A stretch of DNA of 27,199 nucleotides. Origin: Bacteroidaceae bacterium (lineage in GTDB: Bacteria; Bacteroidota; Bacteroidia; Bacteroidales; Bacteroidaceae). The first letter of the stretch is position 1, and each line of letters starts with the position of its first letter. The position numbers and the translations under genes were made by a program. Shown one piece after another: positions 16,251-25,647 of the stretch. The notes under the pieces are model-generated. The model saw only the letters and a list, made by a program, of their open reading frames with translations, did not search any database and was not told where the DNA came from. The stretch spans positions 1 to 27,199 of the forward strand of contig JAEDIG010000020.1 in NCBI GenBank assembly GCA_016292545.1. Reading direction: 5' to 3'.

Positions 16251-18497
16251 ATGAAAAGAATCCTCATCCTCATGGCCCTGGCCATCCTGCCATGCTGCAC
16301 GCCTGCCATGGCGCTGAGTCCGCTCCACGCCCAGGCAGTGGCCGGACTGCTGAACCGCATAGGCGGAAAAGGCACATCCAAGCGTATTGTCACCCAAGTG
16401 GATCCATCGCTTTCGACGCAGGCCGATGTCTTTGTCATCACCGCCGACAAGAACGGAAAAAAACCCATGGTCAAGGGTTCGTCCACCATTGCCGTATGCG
16501 CAGGCATAGGATGGTATCTCAACCACTACGCCCACGTCAACCTGTCGTGGAACCACCTGACAACCGACCTCTCCAAGGTGGAACTACCCGTTCCCGCCCG
16601 GCCCGAGCGGCATGTGTGCAAGGCAGATTACAGGTATTACCTCAACTATTGCACCTTCGGCTACTCCATGACAGCATGGACATGGGAGCGGTGGCAACAG
16701 GAAATTGACTGGATGGCCCTGAGAGGCATCAACATGCCCCTGCAGATTGTGGGGCTAGAGGCCGTATGGCGCGATTTCCTCATGAAAGACTGCGGGTATG
16801 GGGAGGCAGAGGCTGAAGCCTTCATTCCCGGCCCCGCCTTCACGGCATGGTGGGGCATGAACAATCTGGAGGGATGGGGCGGCACCACCAACGACAACTG
16901 GTTCGGCCGGCAGGCCAGACTGGCCAGACAGATAACAGACAGGCAGCGGGAACTGGGCATGCAGCCTGTGTTGCCCGGATTCAGCGGGATGGTGCCTAGC
17001 AACTTTGAGTCCGTCACCGGCATTGCCACAGACAAGGCCGGAAGCTGGTGCGGTTTCCAGCGACCCTATATCCTGGACCCCAGCAGCAAGGACTTTGCAG
17101 AGAAAGCCCGTCAGTACTACCAGCGTCTGGAGGAAGTGATGGGCAGCAGCCGCTACTACAGCATGGACCCCTTCCACGAGGGCGGCACCATTGCCAGCGG
17201 ACGCTATGCCGAAGGCTACAAGGCTGTCTTTGAGGCCATGGACAACTGTATCGGCCCGGAAGCCAAGTGGGTCATCCAGCAATGGCAATGGGCACCCTAT
17301 CAGGGCACCTGTCTGAGAGCCGTTCCCGCCAAGCGGCTGATTGTACTCGACCTCTTCAGCGACGGCAGCCCTGCCTTTGACCGCTATGAGGGCTATAATC
17401 CCCAGGAAGCCGTGTACTGCGCCATTCCTAACTTCGGCGGACGCACAGGTTTCTTCGGACGGCTGCCCAAGATGGCCGACAACTATTTCACCTACAGCCA
17501 GCGGTATGCTTCGATAAGGGGAATAGGGTCGGCACCGGAAGCCATTGAGCAGACACCCGTGGTGTATGATCTGCTTTACGAACTGCCCTGGATGAACACT
17601 AAACCCGACACGCGCCAATGGATAAAGGACTACGTGAACGCGCGCTATGGGAACACCTCGAACACGCCTGCAGTGGAGGCATGGGAAGGACTGCTGGAGA
17701 CGGCACTCAACAACACCACCTCGCTGCAGGGTCCCCACGAGGCTGTGGTGTGTGCACGACCCGCGCTCAACGTGTGGAGTGTGAGCACATGGGGCGGCAC
17801 CGACATCTTCTACAAGGACAAGTTGCAACAGTTCATTGCCGCCAACATGTCCTTGCTCGAGGCCGCTCCCCTGGTGGCCAAGCACGCCTACTGCCAGGCA
17901 AACTACAGCTATGACCTTTGCGACATCACTCGGCAGACACTGAGCGACTATGCCTACTTCCTGCTGCAAGCCATCCGGCAGGCAAAGGAGGAAGGCAACG
18001 AACAGCTGTTTGCCTCCCGAAGGGACTGTTTCCTGGAGCTCATCCTGGACATGGACAGACTGCTGGGCACCAACCGCATCTTCCGACTGGGCAACTGGAC
18101 AGAAACCGCCCGGAAGGCCGCTACGGAAGTGAAGGGATGGACACCCGAGATGCAGGACTGGCTGGAGCTGGACAATGCACGTACACTCATCACCACATGG
18201 GGCGACCAGCGGCAAAGCGAGGAAGGAGGACTGCGCGACTACAGCTACCGCCAATGGCAGGGCATGCTCAAGGATTTCTACTATCCCAGATGGCAATATT
18301 TCTTCACCCATCAGCTGCAGGCACCGCCCGAAGGATGGTTCAAGCACGACTGGGCATGGGCCCACAACAAACTGCTCACCCGCTACTCGCCCGAGCCCGA
18401 AGGTGACACCTATCAGGTGGCAAAGGAATGTCTGGACAAATATGTTACCACTACCCGCCAGCCCGATGGGGCGGTGGAATACGGGTATAGGTTCTAG
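16251..18497 (+). CDS. GH89 alpha-N-acetylglucosaminidase (NAGLU-like)
   Basis: This encodes 748 residues, close to the length of human NAGLU. GH89 enzymes release terminal alpha-linked N-acetylglucosamine, known from heparan sulfate and from alpha-GlcNAc-capped gastric mucin O-glycans. The ATG at 16251 begins a signal peptide (MKRILILMALAILPCC..AMA, cleavage near residue 21), so the enzyme is exported. The N-terminal domain is followed by the barrel start WMALRGINMPLQIVG. The two catalytic glutamates are in place: Glu310 in DPFHEGG and Glu444 in LLYELPW, with spacing like the human pair. NFGGR in the barrel is also diagnostic. The C-terminal helical domain is complete. It starts 14 bases after the macroglobulin stop and is most likely translated from the same transcript. 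No sulfatase or SusC/SusD pair adjoins it, so the substrate cannot be fixed by context. Confidence 0.95.
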   Translation: MKRILILMALAILPCCTPAMALSPLHAQAVAGLLNRIGGKGTSKRIVTQVDPSLSTQADVFVITADKNGKKPMVKGSSTIAVCAGIGWYLNHYAHVNLSWNHLTTDLSKVELPVPARPERHVCKADYRYYLNYCTFGYSMTAWTWERWQQEIDWMALRGINMPLQIVGLEAVWRDFLMKDCGYGEAEAEAFIPGPAFTAWWGMNNLEGWGGTTNDNWFGRQARLARQITDRQRELGMQPVLPGFSGMVPSNFESVTGIATDKAGSWCGFQRPYILDPSSKDFAEKARQYYQRLEEVMGSSRYYSMDPFHEGGTIASGRYAEGYKAVFEAMDNCIGPEAKWVIQQWQWAPYQGTCLRAVPAKRLIVLDLFSDGSPAFDRYEGYNPQEAVYCAIPNFGGRTGFFGRLPKMADNYFTYSQRYASIRGIGSAPEAIEQTPVVYDLLYELPWMNTKPDTRQWIKDYVNARYGNTSNTPAVEAWEGLLETALNNTTSLQGPHEAVVCARPALNVWSVSTWGGTDIFYKDKLQQFIAANMSLLEAAPLVAKHAYCQANYSYDLCDITRQTLSDYAYFLLQAIRQAKEEGNEQLFASRRDCFLELILDMDRLLGTNRIFRLGNWTETARKAATEVKGWTPEMQDWLELDNARTLITTWGDQRQSEEGGLRDYSYRQWQGMLKDFYYPRWQYFFTHQLQAPPEGWFKHDWAWAHNKLLTRYSPEPEGDTYQVAKECLDKYVTTTRQPDGAVEYGYRF

Positions 18498-18520
18498 GGG
18501 TTCAAATCACGCTCATCCCT

Positions 18521-21400
18521 CTATCTCCCACAAAGCGGGCAGTAGGGGCAGTAGCGGCAGGGAGCATCCGAGGGAGCCTGCGTGAACGGCACCTCCGCAT
18601 CGAAAAGCTGGGTGAGCACATCCCTCAGCCCGTCCGAGAACTCCTCTGCCATGGGAGTGAAGTCTTCGATGGGGCTACGGCCAATCTGCAAGGACGGGCA
18701 ATAGTCCTCACCGTATGCTTTTCCCACATAGAACAGCGTGGGGACAATCGGTTCCTGAGGTTCACGGTGGTGCAACTGTGCAAGGGCGTAGAGCATGGTC
18801 TGGAGATAATATCCGTTCCTGCGAGGTCCCTGTACAAACAGGCTATCCATGCTGGTCACGGAATCCAGGTGGCTGGTTCCGGTCTTGTAGTCCACTATAC
18901 GCAGCGCACCCGCCATAATGTCCATGCGGTCGATGCGCCCGCCTGTCCGCACGGTAATGGGCTGCTTCGTCTGCAGGTGCAAATCGAAGAAGCGGTCTTC
19001 CTCCATGCCCAGCATCGTGAAGGGAGTATGCCTGAGGTCGTAGCGCAACAGGTTCATCAGATAGGCAAGAATCACCTTCCGATAGATGATGTGCTCTCCC
19101 TCGTAGACGTTCTGCACACGCATAGTGCCTTCTATCATGGCTTGTATGCGTCCATCCCGTTCATTGTCATCGCTGACGGGATGGAAATAATCCACATCAA
19201 AAATAATGTCAAGCAAGGGTTCCAGATGAATCTCGGGGTGCGACACCCAAGCATTCAGCTGTTCACGCTGGATCACCTTGGAGCCTGTGCGTCGGATGAG
19301 CTGCATGTAAAAGAGTTGGGCCGTGTCGTGGAAGACGCTTCCCAGCACAGGGGCCATGCTCATGTTTTGCGGGTCGTCCTCCACCTTAAGGCCGGCCACA
19401 TATCTGTAGTAGAAGGAAAGCGGACAGTCAATATAAGTGTTGATGGCCGTGGGACTCAGCGGGAGGGCCGCCTTCCCATTGCCCCCGACGGCATAGCGGT
19501 CATGCAACTGGCGCATAATATCCTGCGTTTTCTCCACCACATACGAGGGGCTCCCGGGAATCACAGGCTTTCCGCTCAGCTTTACAAAGCGTATGGGCAA
19601 GTCTGTCTCTGCCTGCAACTGCCGCAGGAAACGGCTCATCTCATGGTGGGTGGTGTTCTGGCAGTTTTCGCTATAGATGCAGGTGAGATGGCTGGTGCGC
19701 TGTATCAGACGATAGAAATAATAGGCATACACCGCCACCTTATGGCGCAAGGTAGTGAGGCCGAACGCCTCGCGTATGGCTATCGGTATCAGGCTGTTGT
19801 CACGCACATTCTTGGGCAGGTTCCCCTCTTCCACATTCAGCATGAGCAGATGGGAGAAGTCCAGACATCGCGTTTCCAGCACACCCATCATCTGAAGCCC
19901 GATGGCAGGTTCGCCATGGAAGGGCACACTCGTCTGCTGCAGCAACTGGCGGAGCAGCCGCCGCAGGGTCTGCGTATCCATTTGCAGGGTGCGCGAAGGA
20001 TGCTCCACCAGCTGCAACAGCTGACGCAGTGTGAGGACAGTGCGGTAGATGCTCTCGATGTAGAGCTGGTCGAAGATGGACGGCTGCTCCACCTCCGTAA
20101 ACTGCCGGCCCACACAGGTGACCATCTCAATGAGATAGTGAAGCAGGGCCGACGACTGGTCGCCCACATAGGTGGTTGCCTGTTCGGGCGTGATATAGCT
20201 GTAATAAGGATGCTTCTGCAGTGTGACCAGGAAAGGGCGGTAGAACCGCTTCCGCATACGGTCGTAACCCTCTGTCTGTGCACTGACCAACGCCTGCACG
20301 AAACTGTAGATGGGAGTGTCGCGCAGCGGGAAGCCCATCGTAACATTCAGGGCCGCAGGATGGCCGTCCATGCCCTCCTCGGGCACAGCATGCAACAGAG
20401 GCAACAGCATACCCTCGTTGCAGAGCACCACCGCATTGCGGTTGGCCCGCTGGTCGAGCTCCCCTTGCAGCCAGCGTGTGGCATAGCGGGGCTGGGCCGT
20501 ATCGGAGGAGGTGGCGATAAACGTGATGTCGCGCAGCTGGCTGAGGTTGTCGAAATGCGTTGCCGGCAGTGCACTCCCGAATCGCTCCAGGTTCTGGCGC
20601 ATGAAGAAACCGGCCTCGAACCGCGGCCGCTCCACATAGAAGACATCATAGTCCCAATAGAACAAGGCCCTGCCCTCCTGCTGGAGCACATCCATCAGTT
20701 CCTGCTCCACATCGTTGAGCACATTGAAGCCTGCAAAAACCACATGCTCAGGAAGCGGAGCCAGCATCGCCTCCACCGAGTCGGCCTTGCCAAGCCGCTC
20801 TATCACCTCGCGGAACAATGCACCCTCATACAGTTTCCCTTCTGCCATAAGCATTTCCTTGAAACGTGTGTAGATGGAGAACGAGTGCCTCCACAAGCGC
20901 AGAAAACGGCTGCGGAGCACACTGTCGCGCTCCAGACTGAAATACTGGAAGAAGCGGCGGAGTGCCTCCAGTTGTTCCGGGGTAAGGAAAGACAGGTCGG
21001 ACATCTCCTGCAGATCATGGACATTGGCAAACACGGCCTTGGCATCGGCCAGATGCTTGTCTATGTCGTCAAAGTCGGAAAGCAGGATTTCGCCCCAGCC
21101 ATAAAAGCGGTCCAGGCTCTCATCTGTGTCCTCCCCCATCTCCTCGCGATATATCTGGTAGAGCGTACACACGGCCTCTATGCGTTCCACCGGCTGGTAG
21201 GGCGAAAGGGTGTGGAAAAGGTCGCCCATGGTGGTATAGCGGGGTGCCCACACGGGCTGCTGGCTTTGGAGCGCAAGCTCCTGATTGAGGAAGAGGCCTG
21301 CACGTTTGTTGGGAAATACCACAGTCACGTGGTTCAGGTTATGGCCGTATCTGCGAAGCAGATCCTGTGCCACCAGCGTCAGAAAGGATGTCTGTGCCAT
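18521..21400 (-). CDS. addB: AddB-like nuclease subunit (PD-(D/E)XK, Fe-S staple)
   Basis: This encodes a 959-residue AddB-type partner of the AddA helicase-nuclease, acting in double-strand break resection. The N-terminus VVFPNKRAGLFLNQEL replaces a true Walker A, as is usual in Bacteroidetes AddB proteins, so ATP hydrolysis is doubtful. An inactive-helicase-like body follows. The C-terminal nuclease shows GRIDRMD (Asp824) and IVDYKTG (Asp837, Lys839). An iron-sulfur staple is suggested by Cys659 in CPLSFYYRY and a C-terminal cysteine cluster at 948, 951, 954 and 957; 948/951/957 keep the known C-x2-C-x5-C spacing and 954 is extra. The ATG at 21400 lies 36 bases after the addA stop, so the two genes form an operon. 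The gene converges on GH89, with only 23 bases between the stops and no terminator visible. Confidence 0.88.
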   Translation of the reverse strand: MAQTSFLTLVAQDLLRRYGHNLNHVTVVFPNKRAGLFLNQELALQSQQPVWAPRYTTMGDLFHTLSPYQPVERIEAVCTLYQIYREEMGEDTDESLDRFYGWGEILLSDFDDIDKHLADAKAVFANVHDLQEMSDLSFLTPEQLEALRRFFQYFSLERDSVLRSRFLRLWRHSFSIYTRFKEMLMAEGKLYEGALFREVIERLGKADSVEAMLAPLPEHVVFAGFNVLNDVEQELMDVLQQEGRALFYWDYDVFYVERPRFEAGFFMRQNLERFGSALPATHFDNLSQLRDITFIATSSDTAQPRYATRWLQGELDQRANRNAVVLCNEGMLLPLLHAVPEEGMDGHPAALNVTMGFPLRDTPIYSFVQALVSAQTEGYDRMRKRFYRPFLVTLQKHPYYSYITPEQATTYVGDQSSALLHYLIEMVTCVGRQFTEVEQPSIFDQLYIESIYRTVLTLRQLLQLVEHPSRTLQMDTQTLRRLLRQLLQQTSVPFHGEPAIGLQMMGVLETRCLDFSHLLMLNVEEGNLPKNVRDNSLIPIAIREAFGLTTLRHKVAVYAYYFYRLIQRTSHLTCIYSENCQNTTHHEMSRFLRQLQAETDLPIRFVKLSGKPVIPGSPSYVVEKTQDIMRQLHDRYAVGGNGKAALPLSPTAINTYIDCPLSFYYRYVAGLKVEDDPQNMSMAPVLGSVFHDTAQLFYMQLIRRTGSKVIQREQLNAWVSHPEIHLEPLLDIIFDVDYFHPVSDDNERDGRIQAMIEGTMRVQNVYEGEHIIYRKVILAYLMNLLRYDLRHTPFTMLGMEEDRFFDLHLQTKQPITVRTGGRIDRMDIMAGALRIVDYKTGTSHLDSVTSMDSLFVQGPRRNGYYLQTMLYALAQLHHREPQEPIVPTLFYVGKAYGEDYCPSLQIGRSPIEDFTPMAEEFSDGLRDVLTQLFDAEVPFTQAPSDAPCRYCPYCPLCGR

Positions 21401-21436
21401 TGTCGTCTATGCTTTATACATGCGCGTACGCATTTA

Positions 21437-24400
21437 TTAATTAATGTATACTTCGGGGGTCTGACCCGTATATACATACCAAAGGTAGCCTCTCACCGTA
21501 TGCTGCGGATACATCATGCGCAACGACTGCATGTATGTACCCACCTGTTGCTCATGCTCGGGATAGGGGCGGCCAAACTTGAAGTCAACCACCGTGATGT
21601 TGTTGCCGCTTATCACCACCCTGTCGGGGCGCTTCACCTCGGGTATGCCCGTTTCGGGATTGATGCGTGTGATGCTGCATTCGTTGTACACCTCCTGCCC
21701 CATGGCAAACCATGAGGCCACCAGCGGGCGTTCCAGTCCCTTGCGGATGCGCCGGAGAATGACAGTGCGCTGGTTGGCATCGGCAATAAGCCCCTGGCTC
21801 TGACACCTGTCCACCACACGCTCCACATCCTGCATGTCGCGCACCTGGCTGAGCACATAATGAAGAATCTTTCCCAGTTCCAGGAAAGACTGTGTGTGTT
21901 CCCTGTCCTCATCGTCATCGCGGATATTGCGCACAAACTGGATTGACTCGTTGCTCTGGCGGAAATCCAGCCGCGGTTCAAACGAGCAAACCACCAATGA
22001 CTGGTCCTCCGGCGTGGGCTGCATGCGGTTGACGGAATGGGCCGCATGTTTCTGTTCCTTCCCGGCCAGGCAGCCTTGTTCGAAATACAGGGTCTCGTCG
22101 TGGGTGGTCCAACCATCCACACAGGCATACAGCAGGTCGCCTGCCAGCGAGCGGGTGGTCAGCGCTGAGGTGGTGAGCCCCCATATCATCAGGTTGGTCT
22201 CGGCACGTGTGAAGGCCACATAGAGTGTGTTGAGCGCATCCACACGTCGTTGCAGATGCTCCTCCTCATACCAGGGCGAAAAGATGCTGGAAGCCATCTG
22301 CTTGCCCGGGGTAATCGGCAGCAGGCCCAGCGTGTCGAAAGGCTCCCTGTCGGGTGTGCACCACAGCAGGTCGGCGCTCCGGTCCATCTCTATGTCCCAT
22401 TCTGTGCAGGGAAGGAGGACGGTGTGGAACTGCAGGCCCTTGCTCTGATGGATGGTCATCACCTGAATGCCGTCCACCTGTCCGCAGGGGATGGACCGTC
22501 CGGCTATCTGCTCGTCCCATGCCTCCAGGAAAGAGTGAATGTCCGACGGATGGCTGGCCAGATAGGTCTGCATCTCGTCGTAAAAGGCACACAGGTATGC
22601 TTCCTGACCCGGAATCCTGTCCAGCATGAAGATGCGGTAGAGCCGTTCACACAGCAGTGCCAGCGGCAGCTGCCGCAACGCATCGCGCATGGAGAGGAAC
22701 TCCTGCGGCAGCCTTTCCCTCATGGCCAGCGGGGCAAAAGCCTCGGGCCTGGCCTCTTCATGCCTCACGTCCTGCAAATAATGTTCCACCAGATAGTGCA
22801 AGGGAATGGGGTTGGCCTCCTGCATGTCGTCGAGCACCCGCAACGCATTCACTATCATACCCACCGCCACACTGGCCTTCAGCAGGAAGGCTTCGTCGCT
22901 CACAAGACGTATCTCGGAATGCTTCCGGCCGAAAAGTTCAATCAGCCGGGTGCCCATCCTGCGGGCGCGCACAAGAATGGCCATGTCGGAAGGCGGCACG
23001 CCCATCTGCAGGAGTTGCCCTATGCGCTCAGCCATCTCCTCCACCACAGCCTCGTCGTACCCCTCTGGTGTGGAAATACCTTTTTTGCAGAACAGGCGGG
23101 CACTCACATAGCCCATGCCGTCCCTCTTCTTGCATTCCTGCGCCACATCGCTATAGATGTCTGCCAAATGGAACCTGGCACCAGTCCAGAGCGTGTCCAG
23201 CAGCGCGGCGGCTTTGGGGAAGAAAGCATTGTTGAAGTCCACCACCTGCTGGTTACTGCGATAGTTTTTCTTCAGCGTGCGCACGATGGGATGCAGATGG
23301 CTCATCTCATCATGTATGCCATCCAGGATGCTCCAGTCACCGTTGCGCCAGCGGTAGATGCTCTGTTTCACATCGCCCACCAGAAGGTCGTGGCCTCCCA
23401 TGCTCTGGTTTTCCAGCAACAGCACGCGGAAGTTCTTCCACTGCAGCCTGCTGGTGTCCTGAAACTCGTCTATCATCACATTGTGGAACTGTGTGCCTAT
23501 CTTCTCAAACACAAAGGGAGCATCGCTCCCGTCCACCAGCTCGCTCAGCAGTGTGGGGGTCTGGCTGAGCATAATCTGGTTCTTCTCGTTGCAGATGTTC
23601 TGCACGGTTTCCTCTATACACCCCAACAAACGCATGGGATTGACATACTTGCGCGCCAATCGCGCAGAAGATGAGAGCACCTCCTGTTCGTCATACAGGC
23701 GTAGCAACCGGTCTATCTCACTGGCCAGTTCGGTGGCCAGCCCCACCATCCCGCTGTTGCGTTTGTCCTTGGCCAGCAGCATCTTCTCGGGCTCCTTCGC
23801 AGCCGACGGCAGTGTCTTCGACGCTGTGTCATACCTGCCCTCCATCATGCGCTGAATGGCCTGCAGATAATTCCGTCCACGGGAGATGCGCTCATAATTG
23901 AGCACCGACTGCTGGATGCGCCCGTGCAGGGCAGCGGCAGCCTCCTTCACCTTCTCGCCGGCCTCCTGCTCTATCTTGCGCATGCTGTCGCGAAACTGCC
24001 GGATGCGTGCCTCGTCGTTCATGTACTCCCGCTGCTGCTGCGTGCGGTTCTGGAAACTCTCCTCAAAGATGCAGCGTGCAAAGGTCTTTACCACACGGGT
24101 TACGTCCCATCGCTCATTGCGTTCTATCTGCTCTGTCACATACGAGAGCACCCACTGCTGGATGTCCTCGCGAAACTGCATGTTGTCTATAACTTGGTCC
24201 ACAGCCCTCGCCACCGTGTCTGCTGTATTGAGTTCCACCTCCAGATTGGGCGAGAGGCCCAGCTCATGGGCAAGGCTTCGCATCACACTCTGGAAGAAGG
24301 AGTCAATCGTCTCCACACGGAAATAGTTGTAGTCGTGGAGAATGCAGGAAAGCGCCGCACGCGCCTTCTGGCGCATGGCCGCAGGCTCTGTCGGCACACC

Positions 24401-24655
24401 ACGCTGCTCCATCAGGGCCGCAGCGGCATTCAGATAGTGGTCGCCCTCGGGCAGTCCCTTCCCGATGGCATACAGTTGTTGCAGGATGCGGTCCTTCATC
24501 TCCGCCGTGGCCTTGTTGGTGAAGGTCACGGCCAGGGTATTCCTGAAAGCGTCCCCCTGAGGCGCAGCCAGCAGCAGGGCAATGTATTCAACGGCCAGGG
24601 TGAAGGTCTTTCCCGAACCGGCCGAAGCTTTATAGACAGTGAGGGTAGGATTCAT
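21437..24655 (-). CDS. addA: AddA-like UvrD-family helicase with C-terminal nuclease
   Basis: This encodes 1,072 residues: a superfamily 1A helicase fused to a PD-(D/E)XK nuclease, the motor subunit of an AddAB-type enzyme that unwinds and trims broken DNA for RecA loading. Walker A is ASAGSGKT (residues 10-17), followed by motif Ia VTFTNKATAEM. Walker B is DEFQDTS (Asp396, Glu397). Further helicase motifs are GDVKQSIYRWRNGD, NYRSNQ, TIHQSKGLQF and LYVAFTRAE. The nuclease shows Asp1011, Asp1024 and Lys1026 (VVDFKFG), with the downstream EQQVGTYM motif. With addB also carrying a nuclease site, the pair is AddAB-like and not RecBCD-like. The start follows from the family-typical beginning MNPTLTVYKASAGSGKT. 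It is divergent from panB and separated from it by 97 bases. Confidence 0.93.
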   Translation of the reverse strand: MNPTLTVYKASAGSGKTFTLAVEYIALLLAAPQGDAFRNTLAVTFTNKATAEMKDRILQQLYAIGKGLPEGDHYLNAAAALMEQRGVPTEPAAMRQKARAALSCILHDYNYFRVETIDSFFQSVMRSLAHELGLSPNLEVELNTADTVARAVDQVIDNMQFREDIQQWVLSYVTEQIERNERWDVTRVVKTFARCIFEESFQNRTQQQREYMNDEARIRQFRDSMRKIEQEAGEKVKEAAAALHGRIQQSVLNYERISRGRNYLQAIQRMMEGRYDTASKTLPSAAKEPEKMLLAKDKRNSGMVGLATELASEIDRLLRLYDEQEVLSSSARLARKYVNPMRLLGCIEETVQNICNEKNQIMLSQTPTLLSELVDGSDAPFVFEKIGTQFHNVMIDEFQDTSRLQWKNFRVLLLENQSMGGHDLLVGDVKQSIYRWRNGDWSILDGIHDEMSHLHPIVRTLKKNYRSNQQVVDFNNAFFPKAAALLDTLWTGARFHLADIYSDVAQECKKRDGMGYVSARLFCKKGISTPEGYDEAVVEEMAERIGQLLQMGVPPSDMAILVRARRMGTRLIELFGRKHSEIRLVSDEAFLLKASVAVGMIVNALRVLDDMQEANPIPLHYLVEHYLQDVRHEEARPEAFAPLAMRERLPQEFLSMRDALRQLPLALLCERLYRIFMLDRIPGQEAYLCAFYDEMQTYLASHPSDIHSFLEAWDEQIAGRSIPCGQVDGIQVMTIHQSKGLQFHTVLLPCTEWDIEMDRSADLLWCTPDREPFDTLGLLPITPGKQMASSIFSPWYEEEHLQRRVDALNTLYVAFTRAETNLMIWGLTTSALTTRSLAGDLLYACVDGWTTHDETLYFEQGCLAGKEQKHAAHSVNRMQPTPEDQSLVVCSFEPRLDFRQSNESIQFVRNIRDDDEDREHTQSFLELGKILHYVLSQVRDMQDVERVVDRCQSQGLIADANQRTVILRRIRKGLERPLVASWFAMGQEVYNECSITRINPETGIPEVKRPDRVVISGNNITVVDFKFGRPYPEHEQQVGTYMQSLRMMYPQHTVRGYLWYVYTGQTPEVYIN

Positions 24656-24677
24656 GTCGGAAATACGTATTTATGCA

Positions 24678-24709
24678 CAAAAGTATGAAATAAATTGGAA
24701 GATAAGAAA
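24678..24709 (-). promoter_or_regulatory. Promoter of the addAB operon
   Basis: On the minus strand, TTTC (24709-24706), a 20-base spacer and TACTTTTG (24685-24678) fit the Bacteroidetes promoter with one mismatch in the -33 element. It is interleaved with the panB promoter on the other strand. Confidence 0.6.
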
Positions 24710-24726
24710 AAAAATGAGTAATTTTG
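24694..24726 (+). promoter_or_regulatory. Promoter of panB
   Basis: ATTG (24694-24697), a 21-base spacer and TAATTTTG (24719-24726) fit the consensus, 27 bases before the panB ATG. Because this element occupies 24719-24726, an upstream in-frame ATG at 24714 is an unlikely start for panB. Confidence 0.6.
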
Positions 24727-24752
24727 CGCCCGAAATAATAAAAATACACACA

Positions 24753-25571
24753 ATGGCAGGATATCTAGTGGAAGACACGCGCAAAGTTACTGCGCAGCGT
24801 CTCATTGAGATGAAGCAGCAAGGCAAAAGGATTGCGATGCTCACCTCATACGATTACACCATGGCCCAACTGGTTGACCAGGCAGGTATTGACGTGATTC
24901 TTATCGGTGACTCGGCCAGCAACGTAATGGCTGGCAATGCCACCACCCTTCCCATCACAGTAGACGAGATGATTTACCATGCACGCGGTGTGGTCAGGGG
25001 TGTCCATCGCGCACTGGTGGTGTGCGACATGCCCTTCGGCTCCTATCAGGTATGCGCAACAGACGGCGTGCGCAATGCCGTGCGCATCATGAAGGAAACG
25101 GGCGCGGATGCCGTGAAGCTGGAAGGGGGCATTGAGATTATCGACACCGTCCGCCGCATCATTGAGGCTGGCATTCCCGTGATGGGCCATCTGGGCCTCA
25201 CGCCACAGAGCGTGAACAAGTTTGGCGGCTATGGCGTGAGGGCCAAGGAGAAGGCCGAGGCCGACAAGCTGATTGCCGATGCCCATGCGCTGGAGGAGGC
25301 AGGATGTTTCTCCATCGTACTGGAGAAGATTCCCGCAGCCCTCACTTCGCAGGTGTGCAGCGAGCTGGCCATCCCCCTCATCGGTATCGGCGGTGGCATG
25401 GCAGACGGTCAGGTGCTGGTGGTGCAGGACATGCTGGGCATGAACCAGGGCTTTTCGCCCAAGTTCCTTCGCCGGTATGCCGACCTTCACGCCGTCATCA
25501 CGGATGCCGTGGGCCAATATGTGGCAGACGTGAAACAGGGCACATTCCCCAACGACAGCGAGCGCTATTGA
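24753..25571 (+). CDS. panB: 3-methyl-2-oxobutanoate hydroxymethyltransferase
   Basis: PanB transfers a hydroxymethyl group from 5,10-methylenetetrahydrofolate to 2-oxoisovalerate to make ketopantoate, the first committed step of pantothenate and coenzyme A synthesis, in the cytoplasm. The 272-residue protein has the normal length and a (beta/alpha)8 barrel. Metal and substrate residues known from the E. coli enzyme are all present: Asp53 in LIGDS, Asp92 in CDMPFGSY, Lys122 and Glu124 in VKLEGG, and Glu191 in VLEKIP. GHLGLTPQ and GIGGG are further family marks. The ATG at 24753 is chosen from family length and from the promoter position. Neither panC nor panD adjoins it. Confidence 0.97.
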   Translation: MAGYLVEDTRKVTAQRLIEMKQQGKRIAMLTSYDYTMAQLVDQAGIDVILIGDSASNVMAGNATTLPITVDEMIYHARGVVRGVHRALVVCDMPFGSYQVCATDGVRNAVRIMKETGADAVKLEGGIEIIDTVRRIIEAGIPVMGHLGLTPQSVNKFGGYGVRAKEKAEADKLIADAHALEEAGCFSIVLEKIPAALTSQVCSELAIPLIGIGGGMADGQVLVVQDMLGMNQGFSPKFLRRYADLHAVITDAVGQYVADVKQGTFPNDSERY

Positions 25572-25576
25572 CTACA

Positions 25577-25594
25577 GGGGCGTTTTTGCGCCCC
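25577..25594 (+). repeat. GC-rich hairpin resembling a relic of the intergenic repeat
   Basis: GGGGCG (25577-25582) pairs with CGCCCC (25589-25594) around TTTTTG, right after the panB stop. The bases CTACAGGGGC match the inner arm of the repeat at 4073-4092. No T run follows, so it is not a standard terminator. Confidence 0.35.
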
Positions 25595-25647
25595 AACTGG
25601 AAAATCGGCTCATCCTGGATCTGGAGTGATGAACCTTATGCATTTGA

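Noticed and set aside
18767..21715. A 982-codon open frame on the plus strand opposite addB
   Set aside because: It lies antisense to a clearly recognisable AddB gene with nuclease and Fe-S motifs. Its translation is rich in His, Gln and Leu with no domain, as expected from the reverse of GC-rich codons.
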